Source of the DNA: an uncultured Selenomonadaceae bacterium
GTDB taxonomy: Bacteria > Bacillota > Negativicutes > Selenomonadales > Selenomonadaceae
Direction of reading: 5' to 3'
DNA length: 20,186 nt
Assembly (NCBI GenBank): GCA_958415865.1
Contig: CATYZV010000002.1
Coordinates: 1 to 20,186, forward strand
Shown: positions 6,079 to 14,152 of the stretch, in pieces
How the letters are laid out: every line of letters starts with the position of its first letter
Position numbering within the stretch: the first letter of the stretch is position 1
Program-made: the position numbers and the translations under genes
The notes under the pieces: model-generated
Databases searched by the model: none
Seen by the model: only the letters and a program-made list of their open reading frames with translations
Told to the model about the DNA's origin: nothing

Positions 6079-8553
6079 ATGCAGATTTTATACAATATCG
6101 TAGCTACATTGCTTGTTATACTGCTGATTCCCTATTTTATAGTGCGGATAATCCGTGAAAAGGGCTTTTGGGGGAGAATGGTGCAGAGTCTCGGCTTTCT
6201 GCCGCGCCATGCCTTGGATAAGGTGGCGGGCAAGAACTGCATCTGGATTCACGCTTCTTCCGTCGGCGAGATAGTCGCCACCAGTCCGATAATCAAAGAG
6301 TTCCGCAAGGAATTTCCCAATACGCCGATATTGGTTTCAGTAGTTACGAATACGGGCTACACGATGGCAAACCGCATCATCAAAAATGCAGACAGCATAA
6401 TTTATTTCCCGCTCGACCTGCCCTGGCTGCCGGAGATGATGATAAAAAAGATACGCCCGCGCGTATTTCTGCCCGTGGAAACAGAATTGTGGCCCAATTT
6501 TCTCAAGGCGACCCGCAAGTATAAAATACCGGTGATGATGGTCAACGGGCGCATCAGCGACAAGAGCGTCAAGCGGTATAAATACATGTTCAGCATTCTT
6601 TCTGACATGATAGGCACAGTCAGCAAATTCGCCATGCAGTCGGATATAGATGCTTCGTACATCATCCGCCTCGGTGCGGATGAGAAGCTCGTTACGGTAA
6701 CGGGCAATACGAAATTCGACCAGACTTATACGAATGTAACGAACGAAGAGAAAAAGGCGATGCTCAAGGAGCTTTGCCTCGACGATGCAGAAGGTATTTT
6801 CTTAGCCGGAAGCACGCATAAAGGCGAAGAAGATGCCGTGTTAAAGGCATTTACCGTGCTCAAGCAGGAGCATCCCAAGGTGAAGCTCTTGATCGCGCCG
6901 CGCAGTATTCTGCGCAAGGATGAAATAGCTCATATCTGCCATAAGTACGGTTTTAAATCGGCTTTCAGGACGGTGCTGAAGGAAAAGCCTTCGCACGATC
7001 ACGATGTAGTCATTCTCGACACGATAGGCGAATTAGGCAGGGTCTACAGCCTGGGTGATGTCATTTTCGTCGGCGGCAGCTTGAGCCGCCACGGCGGACA
7101 CAATATATTGGAGCCGGCAGCTCACGGTAAGGCGATAATCGTCGGCCCGCATATGTTCAACTTCAAGGACACGCACGTACTGTTTTCCAAGCGCAATGCC
7201 TGCATCACGGTAAAAAATGCCAAAGAACTCTCCGCCGCAGTGCTGGAGCTGTTTGACGACAGTGAAAAGCGTCATGCGATGGAAGCAGAAACCCTCCGGA
7301 TAATCGCGGACAACAGAGGTGCTTCGCGCCGCTCGGCAATTATACTGCGTAAGCTGCTGGATGAATGTGAACAGGTGCCCATACAGGTGCGCTCGACGGA
7401 GAAGATCGAAAATCTCCAGACGTATCTCTACAAATTGGTTCACGATAAGGAAAAGCACAGCATTCCGGCAAAATGCTTCTTGGGCGTGCTGTACGGTTTT
7501 TCTTTGATATACAGAGGCCTCGTGAATTTCCAGCTCAATCTCTACAAATGGGGTGTTTGCAGGCAGGTCAAGCTCAACTGTTTCGTGATCAGCATCGGCA
7601 ATATAACGGTCGGCGGCACGGGCAAGACCCCGACGGCAAAGCTGCTGGCGCGTTATATCCAAAACCTCGGCTACAAAGTGGCGATCTTAAACCGCGGTTA
7701 CCGTGCCAAGTGGAAAGGCGATGTCGGTGTCGTATCCAACGGCAAGGAAGTATTCATGTCGGCGGACGAAGCAGGCGATGAAGCGTATCTGTTGGCGCGC
7801 AGCCTGCCGGATATTCCCGTATTGATCGGCACGGACAGGACGATAACCGGCAAATACGCAGTGGATAATTTCCATGTCGATGTGGTCATTCTCGATGACG
7901 GCTATCAGCATTGGCAGTTAAAGCGCGATCTCAATATCCTGCTCGTCGATGCTATAAACGTCTTCGGCAACGGTCATATGCTGCCGCGCGGCACGCTCAG
8001 AGAGTCCCTGCCGCACCTCGACCGCGCTGATATATGCCTGCTGACGAAAGTCGATCAGGCTGCTCCGGGAGCGTGTGAAGAAATACGCTCTACGCTCGCA
8101 CGCTACAACGACCATGCGCTGGTCGTAGAGAGCACGCACAAGCCGCTGGGCTTCATCGAAATAGCTAATTTATTCTCGCGCGAGCAGCGCAAGGTGCTGT
8201 CAGTCGATACGATGAAAGGTCATAAGGTCATCGCCATGTCAGCTATCGGCAATCCGGCTTCATTTGAGCAGACGCTCAGCGATATCGGCGCGGTCATCAC
8301 CGAGAGCCTGCGCTTCCCTGACCATCACGACTATACGGAGCAGGAGATAATCGAAGTGATGCACCAGGCAGAAGAGCAGGGTGCAGAAGCTATAATCGTA
8401 ACGGATAAAGATGCGGTGAAGATACCGGAATCGCTGCTTAATCAAGAGCGTCCGATTCCGATTTACATCATAAGCATAGAAGTTACAATGCTCGGCAAGT
8501 CGCGTGAGATGTTTGATTTTCTGGAGAAAAAACTGCCTCCGCTTCACCGCTGA
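6079..8553 (+). CDS. waaA-lpxK: Fused Kdo transferase (WaaA/KdtA) and lipid A 4'-kinase (LpxK)
   Basis: One uninterrupted 824-residue reading frame joins two inner-membrane enzymes. Residues 1-430 are WaaA (GT30), which adds Kdo to lipid IVA. They include an N-terminal membrane helix (about 5-25), IHASSVGEIVATSP with the expected base Glu64, PVETELWPN (132-140), NGRISDKS (156-163), GSTHKGEEDAVL (244-255) and GGSLSRHGGHNILEP (332-346). Residues about 462-824 are LpxK, which phosphorylates the disaccharide 4'-OH. They include a hydrophobic helix (466-490), P-loop VGGTGKTP (511-518), ILDDGYQHW (604-612), FPDHHDYT (746-753) and VTDKDAVKIP (774-783). The segment 431-461 is a charged linker. In many bacteria the two are separate genes. 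A GTG at 6070 could add 3 residues, but ATG 6079 is better placed after AGGTGA. All key motifs of both halves are present, so both activities are probably intact. Confidence 0.95.
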   Translation: MQILYNIVATLLVILLIPYFIVRIIREKGFWGRMVQSLGFLPRHALDKVAGKNCIWIHASSVGEIVATSPIIKEFRKEFPNTPILVSVVTNTGYTMANRIIKNADSIIYFPLDLPWLPEMMIKKIRPRVFLPVETELWPNFLKATRKYKIPVMMVNGRISDKSVKRYKYMFSILSDMIGTVSKFAMQSDIDASYIIRLGADEKLVTVTGNTKFDQTYTNVTNEEKKAMLKELCLDDAEGIFLAGSTHKGEEDAVLKAFTVLKQEHPKVKLLIAPRSILRKDEIAHICHKYGFKSAFRTVLKEKPSHDHDVVILDTIGELGRVYSLGDVIFVGGSLSRHGGHNILEPAAHGKAIIVGPHMFNFKDTHVLFSKRNACITVKNAKELSAAVLELFDDSEKRHAMEAETLRIIADNRGASRRSAIILRKLLDECEQVPIQVRSTEKIENLQTYLYKLVHDKEKHSIPAKCFLGVLYGFSLIYRGLVNFQLNLYKWGVCRQVKLNCFVISIGNITVGGTGKTPTAKLLARYIQNLGYKVAILNRGYRAKWKGDVGVVSNGKEVFMSADEAGDEAYLLARSLPDIPVLIGTDRTITGKYAVDNFHVDVVILDDGYQHWQLKRDLNILLVDAINVFGNGHMLPRGTLRESLPHLDRADICLLTKVDQAAPGACEEIRSTLARYNDHALVVESTHKPLGFIEIANLFSREQRKVLSVDTMKGHKVIAMSAIGNPASFEQTLSDIGAVITESLRFPDHHDYTEQEIIEVMHQAEEQGAEAIIVTDKDAVKIPESLLNQERPIPIYIISIEVTMLGKSREMFDFLEKKLPPLHR

Positions 8554-8585
8554 AGCAGGCAGATGTGATAAAGAGGAGAATGGAC

Positions 8586-9317
8586 ATGAAAATTATCTGC
8601 GTTATTCCGGCGCGCTTTGCATCTACGCGCCTGCCGGGCAAGCCGCTGGCAGACATCGCGGGCAAGCCGATGATAGTGCGCGTCTACGAACGCGTGATGC
8701 AGGCACAAAAGCCGGCTGAGGTAATAGCGGCAGTAGACGACCAGAGAGTGCTGGACGCTGTTATTTCTGCCGGAGGCAGGGCTGTTATGACGAAGAAGGA
8801 CCATCCGACGGGCACTGACCGCTTGGCGGAAGTAGCAGTCAAATGCCCTGATGCCGATGTCATAATCAATGTGCAGGGCGATGAACCGCTCATCGACCCG
8901 CAGATCATCGACGATCTGGCTCAGCAGTTTCTGGACGATGAAAATCTTCAGATGGCTACGGTCAAAACGCCGATGGCGGAAGATGAAAAGGCAAAGCCCG
9001 GCAATGTAAAAGTCGTTACCGACAAAAACGGCTACGCCTTGTATTTTTCCCGCTCGCTGTTGCCGTACCCGCGCGAAGCGACAGGCGTTACGGTCTACAA
9101 GCATATCGGAATCTACGGCTACCGCCGCGATTTTCTGCTGAAATACGCCAAGATGCAGCCCACGCCGCTGGAACAGACGGAATCGCTCGAACAGCTCAGA
9201 GCATTGGAAAACGGCTATAAAATAAAGGTCATAGCCACAGACAAGCATTTTGTCGGCGTGGATACGAAAGAAGATCTGGAACTGGTCAATGAAATTTACA
9301 GCCGCAATAAGGCTTGA
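8586..9317 (+). CDS. kdsB: CMP-Kdo synthetase KdsB
   Basis: Activates Kdo with CTP to CMP-Kdo, the donor used by the WaaA domain encoded just upstream. The 243-residue protein shows the cytidylyltransferase pattern IPARFASTRLPGKPL (7-21), HPTGTDRLAE (73-82), NVQGDEPLI (95-103, with Asp99), KHIGIYGYR (172-180), EQTESLEQLRALENG (196-210) and VGVDTKEDLE (223-232). Upstream in-frame starts exist at 8565 (GTG) and 8580 (ATG). The ATG at 8586 is preferred because GAGGAG (8573-8578) lies 7 bases before it and the protein then begins MKIICVIPAR like its relatives. Length agrees with E. coli KdsB (248 residues). Confidence 0.96.
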   Translation: MKIICVIPARFASTRLPGKPLADIAGKPMIVRVYERVMQAQKPAEVIAAVDDQRVLDAVISAGGRAVMTKKDHPTGTDRLAEVAVKCPDADVIINVQGDEPLIDPQIIDDLAQQFLDDENLQMATVKTPMAEDEKAKPGNVKVVTDKNGYALYFSRSLLPYPREATGVTVYKHIGIYGYRRDFLLKYAKMQPTPLEQTESLEQLRALENGYKIKVIATDKHFVGVDTKEDLELVNEIYSRNKA

Positions 9318-9348
9318 TTAAATCTTAGAGAAACGGAAGTGTTGATAG

Positions 9349-10176
9349 ATGAATACAGTAAAAATCGCTAATTTTGCAGTCGGCGCAGGCAATCCGCTCG
9401 TGCTCATGGCAGGTCCCTGCGTGCTGGAATCGTATGAACGCGCACTCTACATCGGCAGAGGCATAAAAGAAATCACCTCCCGCCTAGGCATTCCCTACGT
9501 GTTCAAGGCTTCCTTCGACAAGGCGAACCGCTCGTCGTTTGACAGCTACCGCGGTCCGGGTCTGGAAGAAGGCCTCAAGTGGCTGCAGGGCATCAAAGAT
9601 GAACTGAATGTGCCCATTGTTACGGACATCCACAATGAATTTCAGGCGCAGCCGGCGGCTAAAGTTGCCGATGTTATTCAGATACCGGCATTTCTCTGCC
9701 GCCAGACAGACCTTCTGTACGCCGCAGCCAAGACGGGTGCTGTGGTCAATGTAAAAAAAGGCCAGTTCCTCGCTCCTGAAGATATGGGCAACGTGGTCAA
9801 GAAGCTCGAAGAAGGCGGCACGAACAAGATAATGCTGACTGAACGCGGAGCAAGCTTCGGCTATCACAATCTCGTCGTGGATATGCGCTCCTTCCCGATC
9901 ATGCGCAAGCTGGGCTATCCTGTCATCTTCGACGCTACGCACAGCGTGCAGCTGCCGGGCGGTGCAGGCAAGAAATCCTCCGGCAACCGCGAATACGTAG
10001 AATATCTTGCCCGTGCTGCAGCCGGAGCAGGCGTTGACGGCTTCTTCATGGAAGTGCATGACAATCCCGAAGAGGCTCTGTCCGACGGACCGAACATGGT
10101 ATATCTCGACAAATTGGAAGCGATTTTGAAGGACCTGCTTGCCATAAACGAAATTACGAAAAAGAAGATAAATTAA
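9349..10176 (+). CDS. kdsA: Kdo-8-phosphate synthase KdsA, metal-dependent type
   Basis: Condenses arabinose 5-phosphate with phosphoenolpyruvate to Kdo 8-phosphate. The 275 residues contain [10 protein letters not shown] (19-28), [12 protein letters not shown] (52-63), RGPGLEEG (68-75), [12 protein letters not shown] (112-123), [14 protein letters not shown] (133-146), [17 protein letters not shown] (164-180) and [12 protein letters not shown] (194-205). Cys24 in the first motif replaces the Asn of metal-independent E. coli KdsA. With His198, Glu235 and Asp246 it forms the full ligand set known from Aquifex KdsA, so a divalent-metal enzyme is predicted. The ATG at 9349 follows GGAAGTG. About 100 AT-rich bases separate it from kdsD. 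Confidence 0.96.
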   Translation: MNTVKIANFAVGAGNPLVLMAGPCVLESYERALYIGRGIKEITSRLGIPYVFKASFDKANRSSFDSYRGPGLEEGLKWLQGIKDELNVPIVTDIHNEFQAQPAAKVADVIQIPAFLCRQTDLLYAAAKTGAVVNVKKGQFLAPEDMGNVVKKLEEGGTNKIMLTERGASFGYHNLVVDMRSFPIMRKLGYPVIFDATHSVQLPGGAGKKSSGNREYVEYLARAAAGAGVDGFFMEVHDNPEEALSDGPNMVYLDKLEAILKDLLAINEITKKKIN

Positions 10177-10228
10177 ATTAGAGAGTACAATTAAAAAAAC
10201 ATAATGATTTTCTCATTTGGTTTTAATA

Positions 10229-10259
10229 TTGCTGTGGCAAAATTAATAATATATTTTGC
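10229..10259 (+). promoter_or_regulatory. Possible weak promoter or operator before kdsD
   Basis: The 101-base gap between kdsA and kdsD is strikingly more AT-rich than the flanking genes. It contains a perfect 7-base inverted repeat, GCAAAAT (10237-10243) and ATTTTGC (10253-10259), followed by TTTT. A TTGCTG (10229-10234) lies 15 bases before TATATT (10250-10255), a plausible but imperfect promoter pair. The hairpin has too few G-C pairs to be a strong terminator. A secondary promoter for kdsD onward or a repressor site are the two readings I consider; neither is proven. Confidence 0.3.
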
Positions 10260-10277
10260 TTTTGAGAGGGAATACTG

Positions 10278-11249
10278 ATGATAAAAGAAAAAGCCATTGA
10301 AACACTTCAGATAGAGGCTGATGCAGTCAAAAAACTCATCGGTCATATCAATGACGAATTTGAAACTACTGTCAAGGCGATACTTGCCTGTAAGGGCAGA
10401 GTCATCGTTACGGGCATGGGCAAATCCGGCCACGTAGGCCGCAAGATAGCGGCAAGCTTTGCCAGCACGGGCACACCGGCATTCTTCATGCACCCGGCAG
10501 AAGCTTTCCACGGGGATCTCGGCATGGTTACGGCAAATGATATCGTCCTCGCCATTTCCAACAGCGGAGAATCAAACGAAGTCGTGAACATCCTGCCGAT
10601 AATAAAGCGCATCGGCGCGAAGATAATCGCTATGAGCGGCAGACGCACTTCAACATTGGGCAAGAATGCCGATTACTTCATCGACATCAGCGTAGAGCGC
10701 GAAGCGTGCCCGTTCGGCTTAGCACCGACGGCGAGCACGACTGCTACGCTTGCTATGGGTGATGCCATGGCGATGGCACTGATGGCTTCGCGCAACTTCA
10801 CGGCACAGGATTTCGCCGTATTCCATCCGGGCGGAGCACTCGGCAGAAGACTGCTGCTGAAGGTTGAGCACGTCATGCACGGCGGCGATGACAACCCCGT
10901 CATCTCTGTGCATAAGACAGCGAAAGAAGCTCTGTTCCTTATGACGGCAAAAGGCCTCGGAGCTACTTCCGTCGTCGACGAAAACGGCAAGTTCATCGGG
11001 CTGGTAACTGACGGAGATATCCGCCGCATGCTGGCAAACGGTGCAGAATTCCTCGACAAGCCGGTGGAAGAGCTCATGACGCGCCACCCTGTCGTCATCA
11101 CCAAGGACAAGATGGCAGCAGAAGCACTGAGCATAATGGAAAAACATCAGCCTAAGCCGATCACGGTGCTGCCGGTCATCGACCCTGTGAAGAATGAACC
11201 GATAGGCATAGTTCACTTGACCGACTTGCTGCGCCAGGGTGTGGTATGA
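10278..11249 (+). CDS. kdsD: Arabinose-5-phosphate isomerase KdsD (KpsF/GutQ family)
   Basis: Converts ribulose 5-phosphate to arabinose 5-phosphate, the substrate of KdsA. The 323 residues carry an SIS sugar-phosphate domain (about 38-172) and two CBS domains (about 196-255 and 263-320). In the SIS domain are VTGMGKSGHVGRKIA (44-58, Lys49), FHGDLGMV (77-84, His79), ISNSGESNEVV (93-103), EREACPFGLAPTAST (140-154) and FHPGGALGRRL (182-192, His183), which are the residues expected for the active site. The CBS pair may sense a nucleotide or sugar nucleotide. The ATG at 10278 has GAGAGGG upstream. Its stop overlaps the start of kdsC by 4 bases. This gene may begin a sub-operon because of the AT-rich gap before it. 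Confidence 0.95.
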   Translation: MIKEKAIETLQIEADAVKKLIGHINDEFETTVKAILACKGRVIVTGMGKSGHVGRKIAASFASTGTPAFFMHPAEAFHGDLGMVTANDIVLAISNSGESNEVVNILPIIKRIGAKIIAMSGRRTSTLGKNADYFIDISVEREACPFGLAPTASTTATLAMGDAMAMALMASRNFTAQDFAVFHPGGALGRRLLLKVEHVMHGGDDNPVISVHKTAKEALFLMTAKGLGATSVVDENGKFIGLVTDGDIRRMLANGAEFLDKPVEELMTRHPVVITKDKMAAEALSIMEKHQPKPITVLPVIDPVKNEPIGIVHLTDLLRQGVV

Positions 11250-11821
11250 TGAGATTTTCACAAGACGCTGCAGAGCGTGCGCAAAAGGTAAAAATGATAA
11301 TCCTCGACGTGGACGGAGTCTTAACTGACGGCTCCGTCAGCGTCGGTGCAGACGGAGAGCTGTTCAAATCGTTCAATGTGCGCGACGGCCTAGGCATAAC
11401 GCTGGCTCAAAAGCACGGCATCAAGACGGCGATAATCACCGGCAGAGAATCGAAGATGCTGGCTTACCGCGCTAGAGAGCTGAAGATAAACGCTTTTTAT
11501 CAAAACAAGAAAAATAAATTGCCTGCCTACCGTGAACTGCAAGCTGAATACGGCTTAACGCCAGAGCAGTTCGCCTACGTCGGCGACGACTTGTTTGACT
11601 TGGCTGTGATGCGCGATGTCGGCTTTGCCGCTACCGTGGCAGATGCTACAGAGGAGGCAAAAGCCGTATCGTGCTTCGTCAGCGATTATAACGGCGGGCA
11701 CGGCGGCGTGCGCCAGATAATTGAGTTCATTTTAAAGGCTCAGGGCAAATGGCAGGCTATCGTCGATCATTATATGAATCTTGCTGCCGATGAGATAGAA
11801 AAAGATGGTGTCGCGCAGTGA
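11246..11821 (+). CDS. kdsC: Kdo-8-phosphate phosphatase KdsC (HAD family)
   Basis: Removes the phosphate from Kdo 8-phosphate to give free Kdo for KdsB. The 191-residue protein is a cap-less HAD phosphatase with ILDVDGVLTDG (19-29; nucleophile Asp21, acid/base Asp23), ITGRES (64-69), QNKKNKLPAY with a conserved Lys (86-95) and YVGDDLFDLAVM (111-122; metal ligands Asp114/Asp115). E. coli KdsC has 188 residues. The start is a tandem ATGATG. The first, at 11246, overlaps the kdsD stop. The second, at 11249, is better spaced from AGGGTG (11236-11241), so the true start may be one residue later. Translational coupling with kdsD is very likely. Confidence 0.94.
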   Translation: MMRFSQDAAERAQKVKMIILDVDGVLTDGSVSVGADGELFKSFNVRDGLGITLAQKHGIKTAIITGRESKMLAYRARELKINAFYQNKKNKLPAYRELQAEYGLTPEQFAYVGDDLFDLAVMRDVGFAATVADATEEAKAVSCFVSDYNGGHGGVRQIIEFILKAQGKWQAIVDHYMNLAADEIEKDGVAQ

Positions 11822-11853
11822 GCTGTTTTTTGATTAATAATGGCGGAGGAGCC

Positions 11854-11865
11854 ATGAGATTATGA
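11854..11865 (+). other. Three-codon leader ORF overlapping the acyltransferase start
   Basis: A strong GGAGGA site (11845-11850) is followed first by an ATG at 11854 that opens a three-codon frame (Met-Arg-Leu) ending in TGA at 11863-11865. The ATG of the acyltransferase (11862) overlaps this stop as ATGA. The ribosome site lies too close for the first ATG and rather far for the second. Re-initiation from the minimal ORF is possible, as is chance. Confidence 0.3.
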
Positions 11866-12767
11866 AGTATAGATTATTGAAATATTTCAGCGCGTGCCTG
11901 TGCTGCTTATCGCATAAGAATCTGCTGCGCTTGGGCCACGTGCTGGGCATACTGTATTTCAAGCTGATCGCCAAAGAGCGCAGGCGCGCTGTTGAGCGCA
12001 TGATGAAATCGTTTCACAATACAGAAGCTGAGGCAAATGAGCTGATCAAAAAATCTTTTATCAACCTGAGCCAGAATGTATTGGAAATACTTTGGATGCC
12101 CAGGCTAAAGCGCGATGGCTTTAAGTACATCGAATTTGAAGGCTTGGACATTTTGAAGCGCGAGTACGCCAAAGGACGCGGTATCGTGATCCTGACGGCT
12201 CATGTAGGGACTTGGGAATGGCTGGCAGCAGGCCTCGTGCACGCCGGTTTTTCCGTTACGGCACTGGCAAAGACACAGCCTGATTCGCAGTACACCAAGC
12301 TCTTGGATGAATACCGCGCCCAAGTCGGTGTGGAAATTTTCGCCCGCGGAGCGGCATCGGAGCTGCTGGCGGCATCGAGGGCACTTAAAAAGGGCCGCAT
12401 ACTGGGATTTTTAGCTGACCAGGACGCAGGTCCTCACGGTGCCTTTATCGAATTCCTCGGAGAAGTCTGCTCGACACCGATGGGACCTGCCGTGTTCGCA
12501 CGCAAATTCCAGTCGCCTGTCGTGCCTGCCTTCATCATCCGCCGCAGCGACGGCACACATAAAATAGAAATTTCTGAGCCGATAGTATATAATGATACAG
12601 GGGATGGCAATGCAGACCTGATCGATTTCACGCGCCGCATGACGAAAGTGATCGAAGATGAGATCGTAGCCCATCCCACGCAGTGGATCTGGTTCCAGAA
12701 GCGGTGGAACACGCGCCCGGAACAGCAGAAGACGAAGATTCACACAGTAAAAGTCAATAAGAACTAA
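11862..12767 (+). CDS. lpxL: Lipid A late acyltransferase, LpxL/HtrB family
   Basis: Inner-membrane LABLAT-family acyltransferase that adds a secondary acyl chain to Kdo-lipid A. The 301 residues contain the catalytic HX4E motif in LTAHVGTWEW (His114, Glu119), GRILGFLADQDAGPHGAF (178-195) and HPTQWIWFQKRW (271-282), all typical of HtrB/LpxL/LpxM. The N-terminus (1-37) is moderately hydrophobic and probably sits on or in the membrane. Family and reaction are clear. Which position and chain length it uses cannot be read from the sequence, so the symbol is provisional. It is the only late acyltransferase in the window. The ATG at 11862 lies 12 bases after the GGAGG core, an unusually long gap described under the leader ORF entry. 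Confidence 0.9.
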   Translation: MKYRLLKYFSACLCCLSHKNLLRLGHVLGILYFKLIAKERRRAVERMMKSFHNTEAEANELIKKSFINLSQNVLEILWMPRLKRDGFKYIEFEGLDILKREYAKGRGIVILTAHVGTWEWLAAGLVHAGFSVTALAKTQPDSQYTKLLDEYRAQVGVEIFARGAASELLAASRALKKGRILGFLADQDAGPHGAFIEFLGEVCSTPMGPAVFARKFQSPVVPAFIIRRSDGTHKIEISEPIVYNDTGDGNADLIDFTRRMTKVIEDEIVAHPTQWIWFQKRWNTRPEQQKTKIHTVKVNKN

Positions 12768-12778
12768 GGTGGACAGAT

Positions 12779-13342
12779 ATGACAAAAAAGGCAGCTGTCA
12801 ATAAACAGAAACTGGGAATTTTTCTGCTGCTGCTCTGTGCTGCCGGGCTGATCTACTGGGCGTATGCCAGCAGGCCGAACCCGCAGCAGAGCGAGAGCAG
12901 TTCCGGCAAGGTGATGGTCTACAACAACAACACCTTGAAGGAAGAAGTCAATGGCAAAGTCATCTGGGAGTGCTATGCAGAAACCATGACCATAGATCAA
13001 GATACGCAGATGGTTACCATGGAGAATATCAAAGGCACGTTCTACCGCGATGACGGAAGCAGCATAACGTTGACAGCTCCCAAGGGAACGTATGATCAAG
13101 CGAAAAAACACATGGAGCTGGAAGAAAATATCCATGCTGAATCGACGGACAACATGAAGCTCGACACCGGCAAGATCATCTGGGACGGTGCGCAGGGCGT
13201 GCTGACGTGCGAAGATAATGTAAAAATGAGTAAGCCTGGCTTGCAGGCCTCAGCCGACAAGGCGGAAAGCAAAGACGCATTCAAGAATTTCAAATTGATA
13301 GGCAATGCCAAGCTGATAAAAGGAGATGCAGAAAATGAATAA
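12779..13342 (+). CDS. lptC: LPS export protein LptC
   Basis: Bitopic inner-membrane protein that passes LPS from the LptB-permease complex to LptA. The 187 residues have one N-terminal membrane helix (about 12-30, KLGIFLLLLCAAGLIYWAY) and a periplasmic beta-rich domain with LptC-like strands: ITLTAPKGTYDQAKKHMEL (75-93), IIWDGAQGVLTCEDNVKMS (114-132) and LQASADKAESKDAFKNFKL (136-154). The length equals that of E. coli LptC (191) within a few residues. LptC is poorly conserved, and the assignment rests on this architecture plus the lptA and lptB genes that follow. The ribosome site AAGGTGGA precedes the ATG at 12779. The last 8 bases overlap the start of lptA. Confidence 0.9.
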   Translation: MTKKAAVNKQKLGIFLLLLCAAGLIYWAYASRPNPQQSESSSGKVMVYNNNTLKEEVNGKVIWECYAETMTIDQDTQMVTMENIKGTFYRDDGSSITLTAPKGTYDQAKKHMELEENIHAESTDNMKLDTGKIIWDGAQGVLTCEDNVKMSKPGLQASADKAESKDAFKNFKLIGNAKLIKGDAENE

Positions 13343-14108
13343 ACGTATAAAAGCGGCAGCAGCAGCGGCTGTTTTCAGTTTCTCTATGCTCAGCGGCGTA
13401 GGCATTGCCGCTGACAGTCCGATCGAATTGACTGCCGATGCTATCGAATACAACGCTGTAACCGATATGGCTATCGCTACCGGCGGCGTGAGAGTAACGC
13501 GCGACGGCGGCGTTATGACAGGCAGTGCAGCCACGTATGATTTTAAGCAGCAGCAGGTTACCATCACCGGCGGTGTTACGGCGAATAAAGACGATATGAG
13601 CCTCAAGGCAGAAAAGCTCGTCGCTACGATGAACAGCGAGATGACTGCTACCGGCAATGTAGTAGCTACTAAAGGCGAAAACGTATTGACGGGTCCGGAA
13701 GTCCGCTACAATCAGGCTACGAGTGATATCAGTATGCCGTCCGGCGGCACGGCTGACGGTCCGCAGGCAGCCATCCGCGGCGATGTTTTAACGGGCAATC
13801 TTGCCACGAATCAGTATCATGCCTCGGGCGATGTATATCTCAACAGCAAGACGAATGACATCCAGTCTACGAGCGATGAAGCCTCTTATACCGGTAGCGG
13901 TCAGGATTTCAATTTCACGGCTGACGGCAATGTAAATCTCCGCAGCGATTCGCGCAATATGACCGGCCACAGCGACCATGCTGTTTATAACAGTGCCGAC
14001 AACGGCAAGCTCGTCATGACGGGCAATGCTTCTGCTACGCAGAACGGCAATATCGTCAGGGGCAATACGCTGACGGTCTACATGGGCGATAATGTAAAAG
14101 TACAGTGA
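13335..14108 (+). CDS. lptA: LPS transport periplasmic protein LptA (OstA family)
   Basis: Periplasmic OstA/LptA-type beta-jellyroll protein that bridges LptC and the outer-membrane LptD. The 257 residues start with a clear signal peptide (basic MNKRIK, hydrophobic core, cleavage probably near GIAA/DSP at 25-26). Many short repeating beta strands follow, such as LTADAIEYN (32-40), MTGSAATYDF (61-70), LTGPEVRYN (118-126) and MTGHSDHAVYN (209-219). It is longer than E. coli LptA (185 residues), so a single subunit should form a longer groove. An ATG at 13326 is in frame but touches the ribosome site AAAGGAG. The ATG at 13335 is 9 bases after it and starts the signal peptide cleanly. It overlaps lptC by 8 bases. 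Confidence 0.9.
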   Translation: MNKRIKAAAAAAVFSFSMLSGVGIAADSPIELTADAIEYNAVTDMAIATGGVRVTRDGGVMTGSAATYDFKQQQVTITGGVTANKDDMSLKAEKLVATMNSEMTATGNVVATKGENVLTGPEVRYNQATSDISMPSGGTADGPQAAIRGDVLTGNLATNQYHASGDVYLNSKTNDIQSTSDEASYTGSGQDFNFTADGNVNLRSDSRNMTGHSDHAVYNSADNGKLVMTGNASATQNGNIVRGNTLTVYMGDNVKVQ

Positions 14109-14152
14109 TTTATTTTTTAGAGCATAAGAGTAAAGGAAATGAGTGAACGGGC

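Noticed and set aside
7300..7620. Possible undetected frameshift or stop between WaaA and LpxK
   Set aside because: The frame is continuous, the linker is followed at once by the LpxK hydrophobic helix and P-loop, and no internal start with a good ribosome site was seen, so a real fusion is the simpler reading.
7033..7662. 209-residue open frame on the - strand inside the waaA-lpxK fusion
   Set aside because: Considered because it spans the fusion linker, but it is the antisense of well-conserved motifs on both sides and shows no domain of its own.
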